DNA from: Diphasiastrum complanatum
Lineage: Eukaryota; Streptophyta; Lycopodiopsida; Lycopodiales; Lycopodiaceae
NCBI GenBank assembly: GCA_029204225.1
Contig: CM055106.1
Location: 20,498,959 to 20,562,958, forward strand
Length of the DNA stretch: 64,000 nucleotides
Direction: 5' to 3'
Both the position numbers and the translations under genes were made by a program. Each line of letters begins with the position of its first letter. Positions within the stretch are counted from its first letter, which is position 1. Positions 34,166-45,919 of this stretch are shown in pieces. The notes beneath the pieces were generated by a model. The model saw nothing but the letters and a program-made list of their open reading frames with translations, had not been told where the DNA came from and ran no database searches.

Positions 34166-37100
34166 TTAAGCCTGACCATCACCAACATCGCCAACTTTAA
34201 TATCTTCATTCTGGAGATCAGCAAAATCTCCCAGCTCATCTTTAAGAAGAGGTTGTGGCTCTGACAAAGCCACCTGAACTTTCTCGCTGTCGTGGACAAA
34301 AGATGTATCCACTTTATCATCAACATTTGGAAGATCTTCAATGACAACAATCCTTTGCACAATGAAGGCCGACTGCATAGAATCCTTCTCCACAACTATA
34401 CAATTTTTTTTTTTTTAAGGGCACACACAGTAGTGGTGCCAGTTCCAGAACACAGATCTAAAATTCATTCATTCTCGTATGAAAATAAATCAATTAATTC
34501 ATTTATTAGCCTGTGTGTCTTATGGTAGGGATTCACCACAGTCCGAGAGACATCTGTAGAGCGCAGCTTTTGGGTAATTACTGGGAACGACAATACATTG
34601 GAGGCATTTCTCTTGTAACAATGTCGTGCCACTCGACAATTTTCTAACGAAGAAAAATAACCTACACTCATCATTTCAAAAGCATTTAGAAGACGTTCAC
34701 CTAGTGCGTTATAAACATGTGTTTTGTGCCTGTCAAATAAAAATAGAGTAAAATTAAAATAAAAAATAAAATCAAATATAATGTGAAAAAATGCGATTAA
34801 AAAAGAAGAATGAATCAATATGACATATTTCATACCAAATCATGGCCTGGTATCTATGTGTCTTGTCCTTTGAGACCTTGGCAACTGTTGCAAATTGATT
34901 GGTGGAATGAAAAAAAACAATTCTCCAGAGCGAGGCAGTTGTTATCTCCTTAAAAGATTTAACAATTTGTAGAATCTGTTGATATGTAAAAGTGGATTCA
35001 TTATCTGATGATCCTCTCAGTCGATATCCATAGGGGATATCAGCAATAACAAGGGTATATTTTTTTTTGGACACAATTTGGAGAATATCTTTCACATCGC
35101 ATGTGAAGATGGCCTAATGCCACATGCGAGGAGGATCTCTAGGAGAGGTAAATGATTTGAGGAGGGGGGATCAACGACGGAACTCGCATCCATCAGAGTT
35201 CTCCTCTCCTTCTCCAAGCGGGCTAGATCCATATGAGCAAAAAAATTGCTTGGAATAGAAAATTCCAGAGATCGAGGATTCACTCTTGATTTCTGATAGC
35301 ACAAAACAATAAGCTTGTTAATTTATGTACGGAAATACGAAATCGAGTTACATAAATAATCATGAACATGATATGTTATTTATAAGATGGAAAAATCAAA
35401 CTCACAATATTCTCAGTTTAGTCTGTTCCTACATCCTCATATACGTCTTGTGCCTGAATAAAAAACATGGACTTAAGCAAACATGATTGCAATGATAAAC
35501 AAATCATAACAGGTAGGAAGCAACAATGAAATCGAGAGATTGATACCTTGAAATCAATACCCTGTATTGATCTGAGGTATCAATAAGAGACATTGATACT
35601 AGAAATTGATACCGAAGATCGATGCCTCATATCGATCTAAGGTATCAACCTCCATTTAAATACAAGAGATCGATACCGGGTATCGATCTTAAGTATCAAA
35701 TAATTGATATACACTTACTATTTAAACTCGTTTACCATCTCTTCAAGGGACAGATCCAAAGATTTCACTCGCGAAAGAATGGAGATGATAATCTTCTCAT
35801 CCTTAATTCCCTGCATTGTGTGCCAGTAGGTGATTCTCATGTCATCAGGAAGCGTTTTAATTGAGATGTCAGTTGTTCGCCGATCCTTCTTCCGTAGAGC
35901 AATGGAGGTAATCTTTGGCCTTTATCTCACGATTCTCCCACAATGTAAAAAATTCATCATGTAGATCCCAGATTGCGCTCATTCTGAATGCAAGCTGAAA
36001 CAACTTCTCATATTTTCTCAAGGCATCGGAGGCCTTCGTCTCATCAAAAAATAAGTTTCTCTACAGCACTGGATTCGCAGCTCATGACTCACCCGATCAT
36101 GAGTTTTTAGAAAATCAATATACTCGTTATGAAAAAACATGATCCTCTGGACAAATGACATACCTGAGCGGTAGTCATTGTCATCGTTGTGGTCCCATGC
36201 CAGGAGTTTCGCCTCCTCCTCTGTCAATCCAGCATAAATCTTGCATTCTATAGTCTTAAAATAGGGTGAGTTTGGGTATTCTTGTACCAACTGTCACCTT
36301 GTCTCTGTAGAGTGGCATCCCCCATAACGAAGTATCTATACTCGTTTATCATGCCATTTTTGAATGAGGTTTTCCTGCTGCACTGAGAAGGATCGACCAT
36401 TACAATGAATGCAAGTAAGTTTTGCCAAAGGATTGATCTTCATCTTTGACTTTAGGTTATGTACATGCAGATTATGGAGCTCTCTCATCTCAAGAGGTCT
36501 CGTGCCTGTCACTGGATCAATAGGAGACTGAGTCTAGTTGCTTGATGTCCAACTCTATCGTCTTGGGACTAGCCAACCTTTCATTTTTGATCTTCTCGCC
36601 GATGAGGTTTTGTTGAGAGTTTAGAGCTCCAACACCAAGGCCAGCCCTAGGGACATCAGGGGCATACGTCTCCTAGCTCGACCTTGCAACATCTTCAGCC
36701 ATCGGTCCCTTTTCAAACAAGGCATCTTTCTGCATGCAGTTGATGCCGAATGAACGTTATCTCCTTTGGCAACAACAACTGAGGCAAAGCCTCCTTGCTA
36801 TGTGTCAGGTACTTTGCAAAAATGTGTATTAGGTTTGCATCATTTCCAATGCACTTTGCTATCTCCATGCTAACGACTTAGGGAAGCAATTCTCGACACT
36901 GCAATTGCTTTAAAAAAAGCAGAGCTCCTTGAACGAGCCTTTGTTCTCAGTCTTGAACAATATCTTGGAAGCGTCATCCTCATCATAGTAAATATCACGT
37001 ATTTGACCAAGCTTTTTTGGTCTACCAAATGGAGCTATATCTTTATTTCGGGACACGAGCAAGCACAATTTCTCATCTTTTATGATGGTAGTCCGCTGAT

Positions 37101-38669
37101 ATGCCTTGTACGAATGAAAAGTAATCTCTTCAGAAACTTTCTCTACCACTATTGTTTTTGGCATTGGATTTTCACGGACGGTGGACACTTTTGCAGATGA
37201 GTCACCATCAACTCCAGGATGAGCAGTCTCGTGCTTCCCTTTGGAGTAATAAAAATATTGATAAAAAGACATGATGATTGGCATGTATTTGCTTGTAGTG
37301 AATCTCAATGTTCTTCCATAAGTTGGATTGTTTAGCCAATATCTCTGCATTTGATCTCGAGCTCATGTCTTTTATGTACTTGCATAAAACTAATACAAAG
37401 TTAGTTACAATTAGCACAGAGATTGTATTAGAAAGTTTTGATTGAAACTATTCATAAAAGATCAAGTGTTTACAGTTACTTATGAGTTTACCATTGAAAA
37501 TGAATCTGAAGTTTGAAAGTACATCATCTTGTAGGAGCAATAGTTCCTGCCTGATGTAGTTTAGACTCCAATCTTCTTCCACCTCAACACACGTCAAAAC
37601 GACATCATTGTATATAATTTCAATATTTTTTCGTTTTGAATGTCCACTGGCTTCCAAGTCTTGATCGAGTGGCACCCATTTACCTTTATTTTTTTTCCAT
37701 CTTTGATAATGGAAGCATAAGCTCAACATTTGGTTTTCATTTTGATAACGGAAGCACATGGAAGACATTTTAATTCTGCATTCTATTTCTCCATCTAATC
37801 TTTTGTCCCAGTCTTCATCCATAAGTTTAGATAATAAACTATCTGATAAATTTTTGCATAGAGACATTGTTGGGATTCTGTGTACATTGACACTTGAAAA
37901 GAAATCCACAAATATAATCAAGGAAATAAACCAACTCAATCTGACTGTTTTGATCCCGTGCCATTTTTAATGAATTTTTTACATCATTATATATATCTTG
38001 TAACAAAATGATTCTGAAATTGTAGCATATGGTGTAATCTATTCATCACTTTCAAAACTAGGTAATGGAATTGGTACTATTTGTCCAAAATTTTCTTTTG
38101 TATCAAGAATGTACATTGATTCATAAAAAAAGATCCCACTATCAGCTAGATCTTTTGCAGTTCTACCTTGATATTGTAGTTGTCCAATATCAGTGTGAAT
38201 AACATCTAACACACCTGCTAAAGATCCATTGGGCTCCCATTCATTTATGTTGGATCGATATAAATCTGCAAGAGAAAAATGATAAGATTGGCAAGTTTAC
38301 TATCAGATATTTATGAATGACAAAAATTAAAGTATAAAAAATATCAATACTCATAATTGTTTTTTTGTGATCCTTACGGTTGAATCCTTGCACATTTATC
38401 TCTGAATACATATATGCATGTTGGACTAGAATTTCAGATATAGATTTTCCTCCTGATGATGTTCTAAAATCCAAAATTCTGGCCTTCCAATAAAATCGAA
38501 ATGATAGTTTTGACCTTTTCCTTTTTCGAAATGCTCTTCTTGATGATGGATGCATCAAAACCCAAGAGTTTTTTGAATATTTTCTTGGCACCCATAATCC
38601 ATTATCATCTGTCTCGTTGAATAGAAGCACATAGTCGATTGAGGAGCACGACTTCCTTGATGGCGCCAT
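34166..38669 (-). pseudogene. ParB-like domain + beta-class DNA amino-methyltransferase gene, multi-exon, decayed
   Basis: Read from 38669 down. Exon 1 (to about 38355) starts MAPSRKS and has NSWVLMHPSSRRAF, FYWKARILDFRTSSGGKSI. Exon 2 (from 38265 to about 37484) has DLYRSNINEWEP, FVDFFSSVNVHRIPTMSLC and CVEVEEDWSLNYIRQEL. Later exons hold SPIDPVTGTRPLEMREL (about 36520), then YFVMGDATLQRQ...VQEYPNSPYFKTIECKIYAGLTEEEAKLLAWDH in separate blocks (36360-36200), a ParB-like fold region. The methyltransferase follows: TLVIADIPYGYRLRG (about 35050; D-x-P-Y motif IV), a target-recognition-like segment, NPYHKTHRLINEL and ILDLCSGTGTT (about 34440; SAM motif I). Motif IV before motif I is the beta-class order of N6-adenine/N4-cytosine methyltransferases. 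Damage: TGG to TGA before ILDLCSG, a frameshift in a poly-A tract at 34410, stops near 36340, a frameshift near 37240, and a GT-to-AT donor after exon 1. Known families with this fusion are bacterial or phage; here introns show residence in a eukaryote. Confidence 0.72.
35530..35712. repeat. Cluster of GATACC/GGTATC palindromes in an intron
   Basis: At least four inverted motifs occur in 180 bp: TTGATACCTTGAAATCAATA, TTGATCTGAGGTATCAA, TTGATACCGAAGATCGATG with TATCGATCTAAGGTATCAA, and GATCGATACCGGGTATCGATC (about 35669-35689, near-perfect palindrome). The cluster lies between coding blocks of the ParB-methyltransferase gene. Confidence 0.75.
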
Positions 38670-39146
38670 TCATAATTTGCATGCAAAAATCTGAAACAAT
38701 GAACTATGAATCTGAAAATTTGCATAGACAAAAAGCCATGACTCTGAGAAAATATGTTGGCAAAAATTTGAAACACTGATATATTTGGCACCACAAATTA
38801 ACTCTGGTTAACCCTGTCAACCATGATTTGACAATGCATATACATTAATGGTACATCAATTTTCTCATCTCAACCATCTGTCAAATTCATTTTCAACAAT
38901 TTTTGATCTCTTTGGGCAGTAATGAGTTGGAAGGGCATGCCTCATCAACCAATAGCATTTCCACATGCTGCCCGACGAAACAACAATATATTTTAAAAGT
39001 TTTTATTTTATTTATATTTGGAACATTCTACGTTACGTAGAACCCCGATTTCAAGGTTTCAATTGGTCCACATGGCAACGAAAATAAGAAAAAAAAATAA
39101 AAAAGCATCTTTTTCAAAAGGCCCTCTTTGGGCTCTAAGTTTCTCT
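38670..39146. other. Interval upstream of the ParB-methyltransferase gene
   Basis: No gene. A near-perfect 17-bp palindrome TTCTACGTTACGTAGAA lies at 39026-39042. This could be a promoter site or an element end, but I found no partner copy. Confidence 0.4.
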
Positions 39147-39720
39147 AATGAGGCTCTTGAGATATGTTTCCTCCACATTAGACTATGGTTTGATCTACAA
39201 AGGAGAGGATCTAGCAATGGTTGCATTTTCAAATTTGGATTTTGCAAGTGATAAAGTGGATAGGAAGTCCACAAGTGCTTACACCATCTTTATTGGAGAC
39301 AATCTTGTATCTTGGTTATCCAAGAAACAAGATACTATCTTATTACATCATGTGAAAACAAGTACAAGGCCCTTACAACAACCACCAAAGAAGTTTTGTG
39401 GATCAAGAGGCTACTCATGGAGATAAGGTGCATCAAGGATGAAGATCTACCTATTGTAAAAAATGATAACATCTCGGCACATGATCTTGCAAACAATCCA
39501 ATATTCCATGCAAGAAGCAAGCATAGCGAAATAGCACACCACTTTGGTAGGGAGAAAGTCATTGGGAGAGAGATCAACTTGGAGCATATTGGATCATCAT
39601 CGTCATGTGTTGCAGATCTTCTCACAAAACCATTGCTCAATAGTGCTTTTGTCATGTTTAGATTTAATCTTGGCTTAATTTCAAAATCCATGTTAAAATA
39701 GATAGATATCTTTTAAGGTG
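39147..39720 (+). pseudogene. Copia RNase H / 3' end fragment
   Basis: RLLRYVSSTLDYGLIYKGED starts the RNase H region, followed by FSNLDFASDKVDRKSTSAYTIFIGDNLVSWLSKKQ. After a frameshift near 39340 come YKALTTTTKEVLWIKRLLMEI and IFHARSKHSEIAHHFGRE, then the C-terminus LLTKPLLNSAF. The RNase H D.DYAGD motif reads N-L-D-F-A-S-D. It leads directly into a polypurine tract (AAGGTGGAG, 39715-39723) and LTR. Confidence 0.85.
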
Positions 39721-39723
39721 GAG

Positions 39724-40418
39724 TGTGAAGAATTGTAAAAGTTATCTATCTAGGATCTTGAGATTTGGGGGTGCTAGGCTACATACACTTCCATGTACAC
39801 TTGCAGATTTGGGGTTGCTAGGCTACATACACTTCCATGTACACTTGTAAATATGTGATTTGAGCAAATTATGATCTAGATTAGCTCCAGATAGTGTAGA
39901 TTGCTTACACATAACATGAGGGTAGAGAGACCAAGGACTGCACCTCATGTTATTTTGCCACATGGACCAATAGGAGCAAGAAGTGTACCAAAATGGTCCA
40001 ATCATAGTAAGAGGTGATTAGAGAGTGATGCAATCATTGTAAGAGGTGATTTAAGAGTGATCCAATCAATGAGCATTGTGAGTGAGAGCTCGCGTTGACA
40101 CTTAATTTTTTGATGAGGGTTGAGCTCCAACACTTAGAATGATTTTCATATTATCTCTCTACCTGAGAGCAAATGCTTGTATTTTCTCTCTCTACCCAAG
40201 AGCAAAAAATTTTCATACTTCATTTTTTTCATCAAGTGTCCTCTCAATGTGAATGATAGTTTTTGGATGGTAGAATGCATGCTTGTGTCGCTCTTGCCTT
40301 GATATTATCAAGATATATTGTTTGCATCAATCAAGAGATAGATCCATGTGCAATCACACACACCTTAGAATATCAATCACATTGTTTTGGAGTCTCCACA
40401 CTTGTGAAAATGTTGACA
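39724..40418 (+). repeat. 3' LTR of the preceding Copia fragment
   Basis: It starts TGTGAAGAATTG right after the polypurine tract and ends near TGTTGACA (40411-40418). It is related in inverted orientation to 31433-31759. Inside, a ~42-bp unit (GATTTGGGG.TGCTAGGCTAC followed by ATACACTTCCATGTACACTTG) is tandemly duplicated at about 39764-39847. Confidence 0.75.
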
Positions 40419-43070
40419 ACATAGACGTCCCAACTTGTTTAATAGATTTTGATGCCTTTGGTTCATCAATTTCATAACACTCCAGAAAAATTAATGTCAA
40501 TGTCATTTTTCTTGAAAACAGGTTATGTTTTTTTTCTAAGAAAGACTTTTTAGTTGCTCCCGATAATAATCCTTCAAAAGTGATATTAGGCTTTAGAGAT
40601 GCTAAATAAAAAATAATATCATAGTCAATAAAAAATAATCAGCCCTTACCTTTTTTTTTTTGTCCCACTCATCGATAGAAGAATTAGAACTTTTGATATT
40701 TGACTTCTTACTGGAAGAACTGGAATCTAAATATGAAGATGATTCACTATCAAAGTGTGATAGTTTGGCTACTTTCGTTGCTTTCTTCTTCAACTTGGGA
40801 GGGATTGGATCATATTTTCCTTGTGATCTTAGAAGTCTCATAATTCTTTGTTGTGGTAATAACTTCCTCCAATGTGTTCATAGTTCCTTGTTGGCATTAT
40901 TGATCAATCTTTGTAGAAAGACCTACAAGATACTATCAATATTTAGCACCACTAGATTACACCTACCAACTTTCCAATAAGACTCTTCACTTTCCTCATA
41001 TATCGCCTTAGTGATTCTTTATTTATTTTTTGTACAAAATTCAATCTGGCCAACATCCTTGTAGAATATCCTATTTCTCAAGATTGCTTGCCCCCTTACG
41101 ATGATCCCATGTAGTGATTGTTGTGCAATCCATTGGGTTGTACCAAATGCATGTTTGCTTTCGCAACAAACTTGAAAAAATACAAAGTTTATATGCTACA
41201 ATTCCTTCATTGGTAGATATAATAATCCATTCAAACTATGATATATAACTATTAGTATCATTAAAAGAAACACCTTTAAAATAATCATATTCGATCTTAG
41301 AGTTGGAAGAAAAGCGTTCCCTCCATCTCTGGCCATTTTATAATAAAAAGAATTGAATAGTTATTCAGATGCTCTGTCAAGCTTCTAAAAAGTGCTCGCA
41401 CATAAGTGATCGCTCAAAGCCAAATCTTGGAGTCGCTTAATTTTTTTTTCCTTCGTTTACAAAAGAACTCCAACCGTTGGGCTCTCTCTCTATTTTTACT
41501 AGCTTTGTATGACATTCATTATCATAGATATTATCAACTACAACTATGAAAATCCACTATCCTTGGCAATGGCACCAAAAAATAAGCATATGTTGTATGT
41601 TGATTTTACTCAAGTTTGGTAGATTGTATAGCATAAATGATTATTGCTCTCCAAAGAGATATCTTTTCAAAATATTTGTAGTTAATGATGCATTTTATGT
41701 GCTTCGATCAAGAAAGTCGGTTGTCAACAGACATTCACTTTGAACTGGCAACTAGTATCACCAATATAAATGGTTTTCTGTTCAATATTCTACTTAGAAT
41801 GTTTAATCAGATAAATTGATGTTGAACATGTTTGTTCTGTATATGTGAAACTATAGACTTCTATGGCGATCTGAATATATTTGAATCATACTCCTAGTTA
41901 AATGTGTTAGACAAGATAACCAATCACTTTATCAAGTAGAAGTCAGATATAGTTCTTTCTTACAACAAGTATCAGAACAATCGAGAGAAACTTCAACTAA
42001 TGATCCTCAGCAATCAATTGCTGACTTATTTGAATTGAATAAGTGGCTTCACCTTTCGATTTATCAAGTATAGAACAACAAAAGAACTACTTTGTGAAGT
42101 AATATATCTTCCTAATCTTCTTACAATTGAGTAATTGATTCTTTAGGATTTCAAAATAAGTTTCAAGTTTCAAAATGAAATAATGATTCCATAAGTCTAA
42201 GTCATAGTAGAATTCAGAGATCAACTATACAATTCAAACATAAGGTTCAGTTCGAATTTAACAACAGAATAAAGCCTTTAGTTCACTTTGTGGATGAGCA
42301 AATGCTAATATAGTGAACTAATTGTCTGACCTATTCAACAAACAAGAAACTTATTCCTATTGTGCCACTCAAACAAAAACACTCAACATAGACAATAAGA
42401 GATTAGTCTATGAATGCAAGGACTCTATTACTTGATTCTCCAATGAATATGCTATTGTATTATACTAATCACTTAACTAAGTTCACATAGGCATGGAGTG
42501 CAGATAGGTGCATTCGTTAGACAATGAGATGTGTTTGTTCTAATTACATGTACTTAGTTAATATTAACCAATATAAAATTTACAAGTGTACATTTGTCAA
42601 TGTGTCCTCCTTGTCACTTTTTATAGACCAATGTGGCAAGATCACATGGAAGTGCGGAACTGTTGGTTAAGGCTTGAATTGTCTAACTCATCTTAGAATA
42701 TTTCCTATTCCGATCTCTTCGATAGAGGTCGAGTCATTTCAATTAAGTCCTAGGAATATGTGCCTTATAATTAGAGTTGTCTTTGTTTAAAGACCATCCT
42801 TTAATTTCATAAGTTCAACATATCATGTGTATTTGGCCTTCGATACAATATATCTGAATGTTTGATCTTTCAATAAATATTTCTTCATATATGGGGCTTG
42901 TACATTCGATAATTGTCTTCGATAAGTATGTTTGTATACGATTATTAAGTAAGCTTCCAATTTAGTCAACCAATCTTCAAGACTAATTGAACTTGGCTAA
43001 CTATTAAAAGCAAGGTTAGATAGTGCAATTTGTATTTTGCCATTAGATGGAAGTTGAACGCTTTTATTAT
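40419..43070. other. Interval with no convincing gene
   Basis: A minus-strand frame (40841-40602) encodes a serine/lysine-rich stretch (SESSSYLDSSSSSKKSN) like the linker of some retrotransposon gag proteins, but no flanking domain supports this. The rest is AT-rich, with no repeats or RNA genes that I can see. Confidence 0.4.
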
Positions 43071-43735
43071 ACTAGTAATCCATCATTAATGACTAATGAT
43101 GATTTGTGTACTATGAGTTCAAGTTGATAGGTCGTTGAGATGCTCTTCTCCACCCACTTAAATTTCGGAGTTCTCGAAGAATGAACTGGTTGTGAATGGA
43201 AGGTGTAACAAACTAAATTGACATTATAGTTGTGTTCAACTTATCACCCTGAGCAATTTTGCTTCTTACAACATTCGAATCCAAATTCAAACAAAGAACT
43301 TATAGAGCTCTGAAGATGATAAGAAAATTACAAAGAAAGTAACTTTAAAAAGGGTTACCTAAAGGTCAAATCAAACAGAGGTTTTAAAATATCATGAAAC
43401 TAAAATGCAATTAACTTAGAAATGGGGTCCTAAAGAAATTAAAAAATACAAAGTGAAGTACATGAAGTTTTGAATTCCACAAAAAATTGTGGTGCTCGTT
43501 ATAGTTTCGTGAAAGTTTTGAAAACTTGACAGAACATTTTTTTTACTAACACTTTCTTGGATCATCCGAGTGATCGTAAAAAAAAATTAAAAAGTCATAA
43601 AACAATTTTTTTTTTTGGAGCACGGCCATGGGCTTGGGTGTGTGGGCTAACATCAACAAAAAAAAAATTAATGCAAAAAAACACAGGTGAAGAGAGAGGT
43701 GCAAGTGGGGAAGAAGGGGGCCACAAATAAGAAGT

Positions 43736-43777
<42 letters not shown>

Positions 43778-44613
43778 GACGTGACTAGAGAGAGTAAAAA
43801 TCAAAGAGAAAAATGGCTAGGCTTGGTCATGGGTTGATGAGGGTGCAAAAGTACACTCAAGGATTAAGAGTTAAGAGGAAGAGAGAGGGCGTAGGTGTAC
43901 CCATGTGGGGAAGGGAAAGAACGTAGTACACCCAGAGAGGGGCCGAGGCAAGCAAACAAAAGTATAGGTCAGCGTGACAAGGGCAGGAATGTGGAATGAG
44001 AGAGTTTAGATTTAGGTTTAAGTTTTTTTTATTAAGATTTTAGGTTTAGGGTTGCCAAAATTGTATTTAGGGCTACAATTACAGTCAAGGCTACAACTGA
44101 AATTAGGTTTAGAGTTTCAAGAAAAGTTAGGGCTACGAGAATAAGCGAGTAAAGTGCACACTTCCAAATAGTGTCTTGATAAACTTTGTTGTTGAGCGGT
44201 CTTTTGAATTGGCTCTGATACGATGTTAAAAAATGGAAATAAGGTAGACAGATTGAGGATGGATAGTGGCAACAGAAGTGAAGTAGCCTGTTCAAGGATC
44301 TGTAGTGCGGCAGTAAGCATGCAAGAGTGATGAAAAAATAGTGATTGCATAAACAATAGAAATGAGAATACAATCAATGATATGAGACAAGAAATGAGTA
44401 ATTCATATTAAGCAAAAGTGATCTTGGTAAAGATTAGAGTACACAAAATAATCTATTGTGATTTGTGATATGTCTTGCATTAGCCAACTAATTTGCACTT
44501 GTCTTATATTTATAGAGCGATCTACTACTTGTAAGTACTAATAGATGATATGTTTAAGTACTGTTATCTAATCCATCCTATAATAGGTAACCATTGCTTT
44601 GTAGCTTAATTGC
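43071..44613 (-). repeat. 1.55-kb dispersed repeat, copy 2
   Basis: Same unit as 31763-33332, with the decayed primer-binding site at 44211-44225 (GGCTCTGATACGATG on plus). This copy contains an expanded GT microsatellite and lacks some bases present in copy 1. No coding frame is kept. Confidence 0.75.
43736..43774. repeat. (GT)n microsatellite
   Basis: An uninterrupted run of about 18-19 GT units sits where the other copy of the 1.55-kb repeat has only about 5. Its antisense reading produces a spurious THTHTH frame. Confidence 0.95.
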
Positions 44614-44689
44614 TTATGTACATAGTAGATAATTGTCAACATCATCATTGGATCAAAATGAGATTGTGATTAGGTTTGAAAACATACAC

Positions 44690-45010
44690 GAGGGATGAAA
44701 TAGATGTCAAAATAGATTTGTGAGTCAATTCGTCCCATGTGATATCCAAGCCAAGAATCGAGATAGAGTTCGATTTGATTCTACGAGTCGATACGACTTG
44801 TCAATCCAAACTAGAAGTCAAAATAGACTTCGAGTTGATTTTGCGAGTCGATCCAACCTGTCGATTCATTGAGATAGACTTCGATTTGTTTCTCCAAGTC
44901 GATCCAACCCATCGATTTAAGCCAATAATTGAGATAGACTTCGATTTGATTCTACGAGTCAATCTGACCTATCACTGCCAAGCCAGGAAATCGAGATAGA
45001 CTGCAATTCT
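44690..45010. repeat. Minisatellite of ~60-66 bp, four to five copies
   Basis: The core GAGATAGACTTCGATTTGAT followed by TCTACGAGTCGATCCGACCTGTCGATT recurs from about 44760 to 44985, with a weaker copy before it (44690-44755). A plus frame (44739-44999) reads through all copies with the repeated motif (I/F)EIDFDLILRVDPTCRF. Nothing around it supports a real protein, and the frame is probably a by-product of unit length. Confidence 0.75.
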
Positions 45011-45919
45011 CAAGGTTGAAATGGATTTTGATTCTCGACTTCAATCTTCTAATCAAAATTGCAGTTTACAAAGTTTCTAAGTATCTACATGTGCATGAAA
45101 CGCATATAACATCATTAAAAAGAGATTTCTCCTTGATCTTTGAAATCCAATAGTTTTTAGGATTGATACTCTCCATTCCAATACCAAGTACATTTGCTTT
45201 CTCTAGTAACTAATGAGTTGGTTAAGAGTTATTTTCTTTTTCAAGAGGTTAAGGGTTGCACTCCAATGTGCCACTCAAACAAGGACTTTAATATCCCCTT
45301 GAGCCTATTATGCCAATATTGTGGAATGAACAATTTAGAAATAGACTACCTATCTCTAAATAATGTGTGTATTTATGATAATTTGTTGTTAATTCTACAC
45401 ATTGCAAGAATGGATAGTTTATAACTACTAAAGATCAATAAGACCTAATGACCTATCGCTCCCTTTGTTCACCAAGTTACATACTAGTGACTAGACACCG
45501 TGACACTAACCCCCCTGTGTCCATTTGGCACTGCTTAGGAAGCCTTTTTTGAGTTATCCTCAAACAGCCCGCATTTTTTAAAGTTTCTCGATTGCATCTT
45601 CAAAAAAAGCTCTGTTTAATGCTAGAACTCACCTAAGAGTGGCATCTCGGCTTGTAGCAAATTAAATCAAAATAAGATCTTACCGCTAGAATGTTTTGTG
45701 ATACGGATTGTTGAGAAATAATGCCATTTCCACTCATATACTTTGCCCATTTTCCCAAAGCAATGCCATGTGGGAGTTTTCTTTTAACAAATGCTCCATG
45801 CACATAAAATGTTCCGAAAAGAAACCACAAAAAACAGGTGGGTGATCTAGAATGCTCATCTTTCTATTCTACTATTTGTACTCATTTAGCTCATTTAGCT
45901 CTGAAACAGTGATAAAAGG

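Noticed and set aside
34166-38669. Bacterial contamination as the source of the ParB-methyltransferase
   Set aside because: The gene is interrupted by GT-AG introns, has two further partial copies in the same window and lies among plant Copia elements.
43595-43804. Minus-strand frame with a THTHTH repeat
   Set aside because: Translation of the GT microsatellite in the non-coding 1.55-kb repeat.
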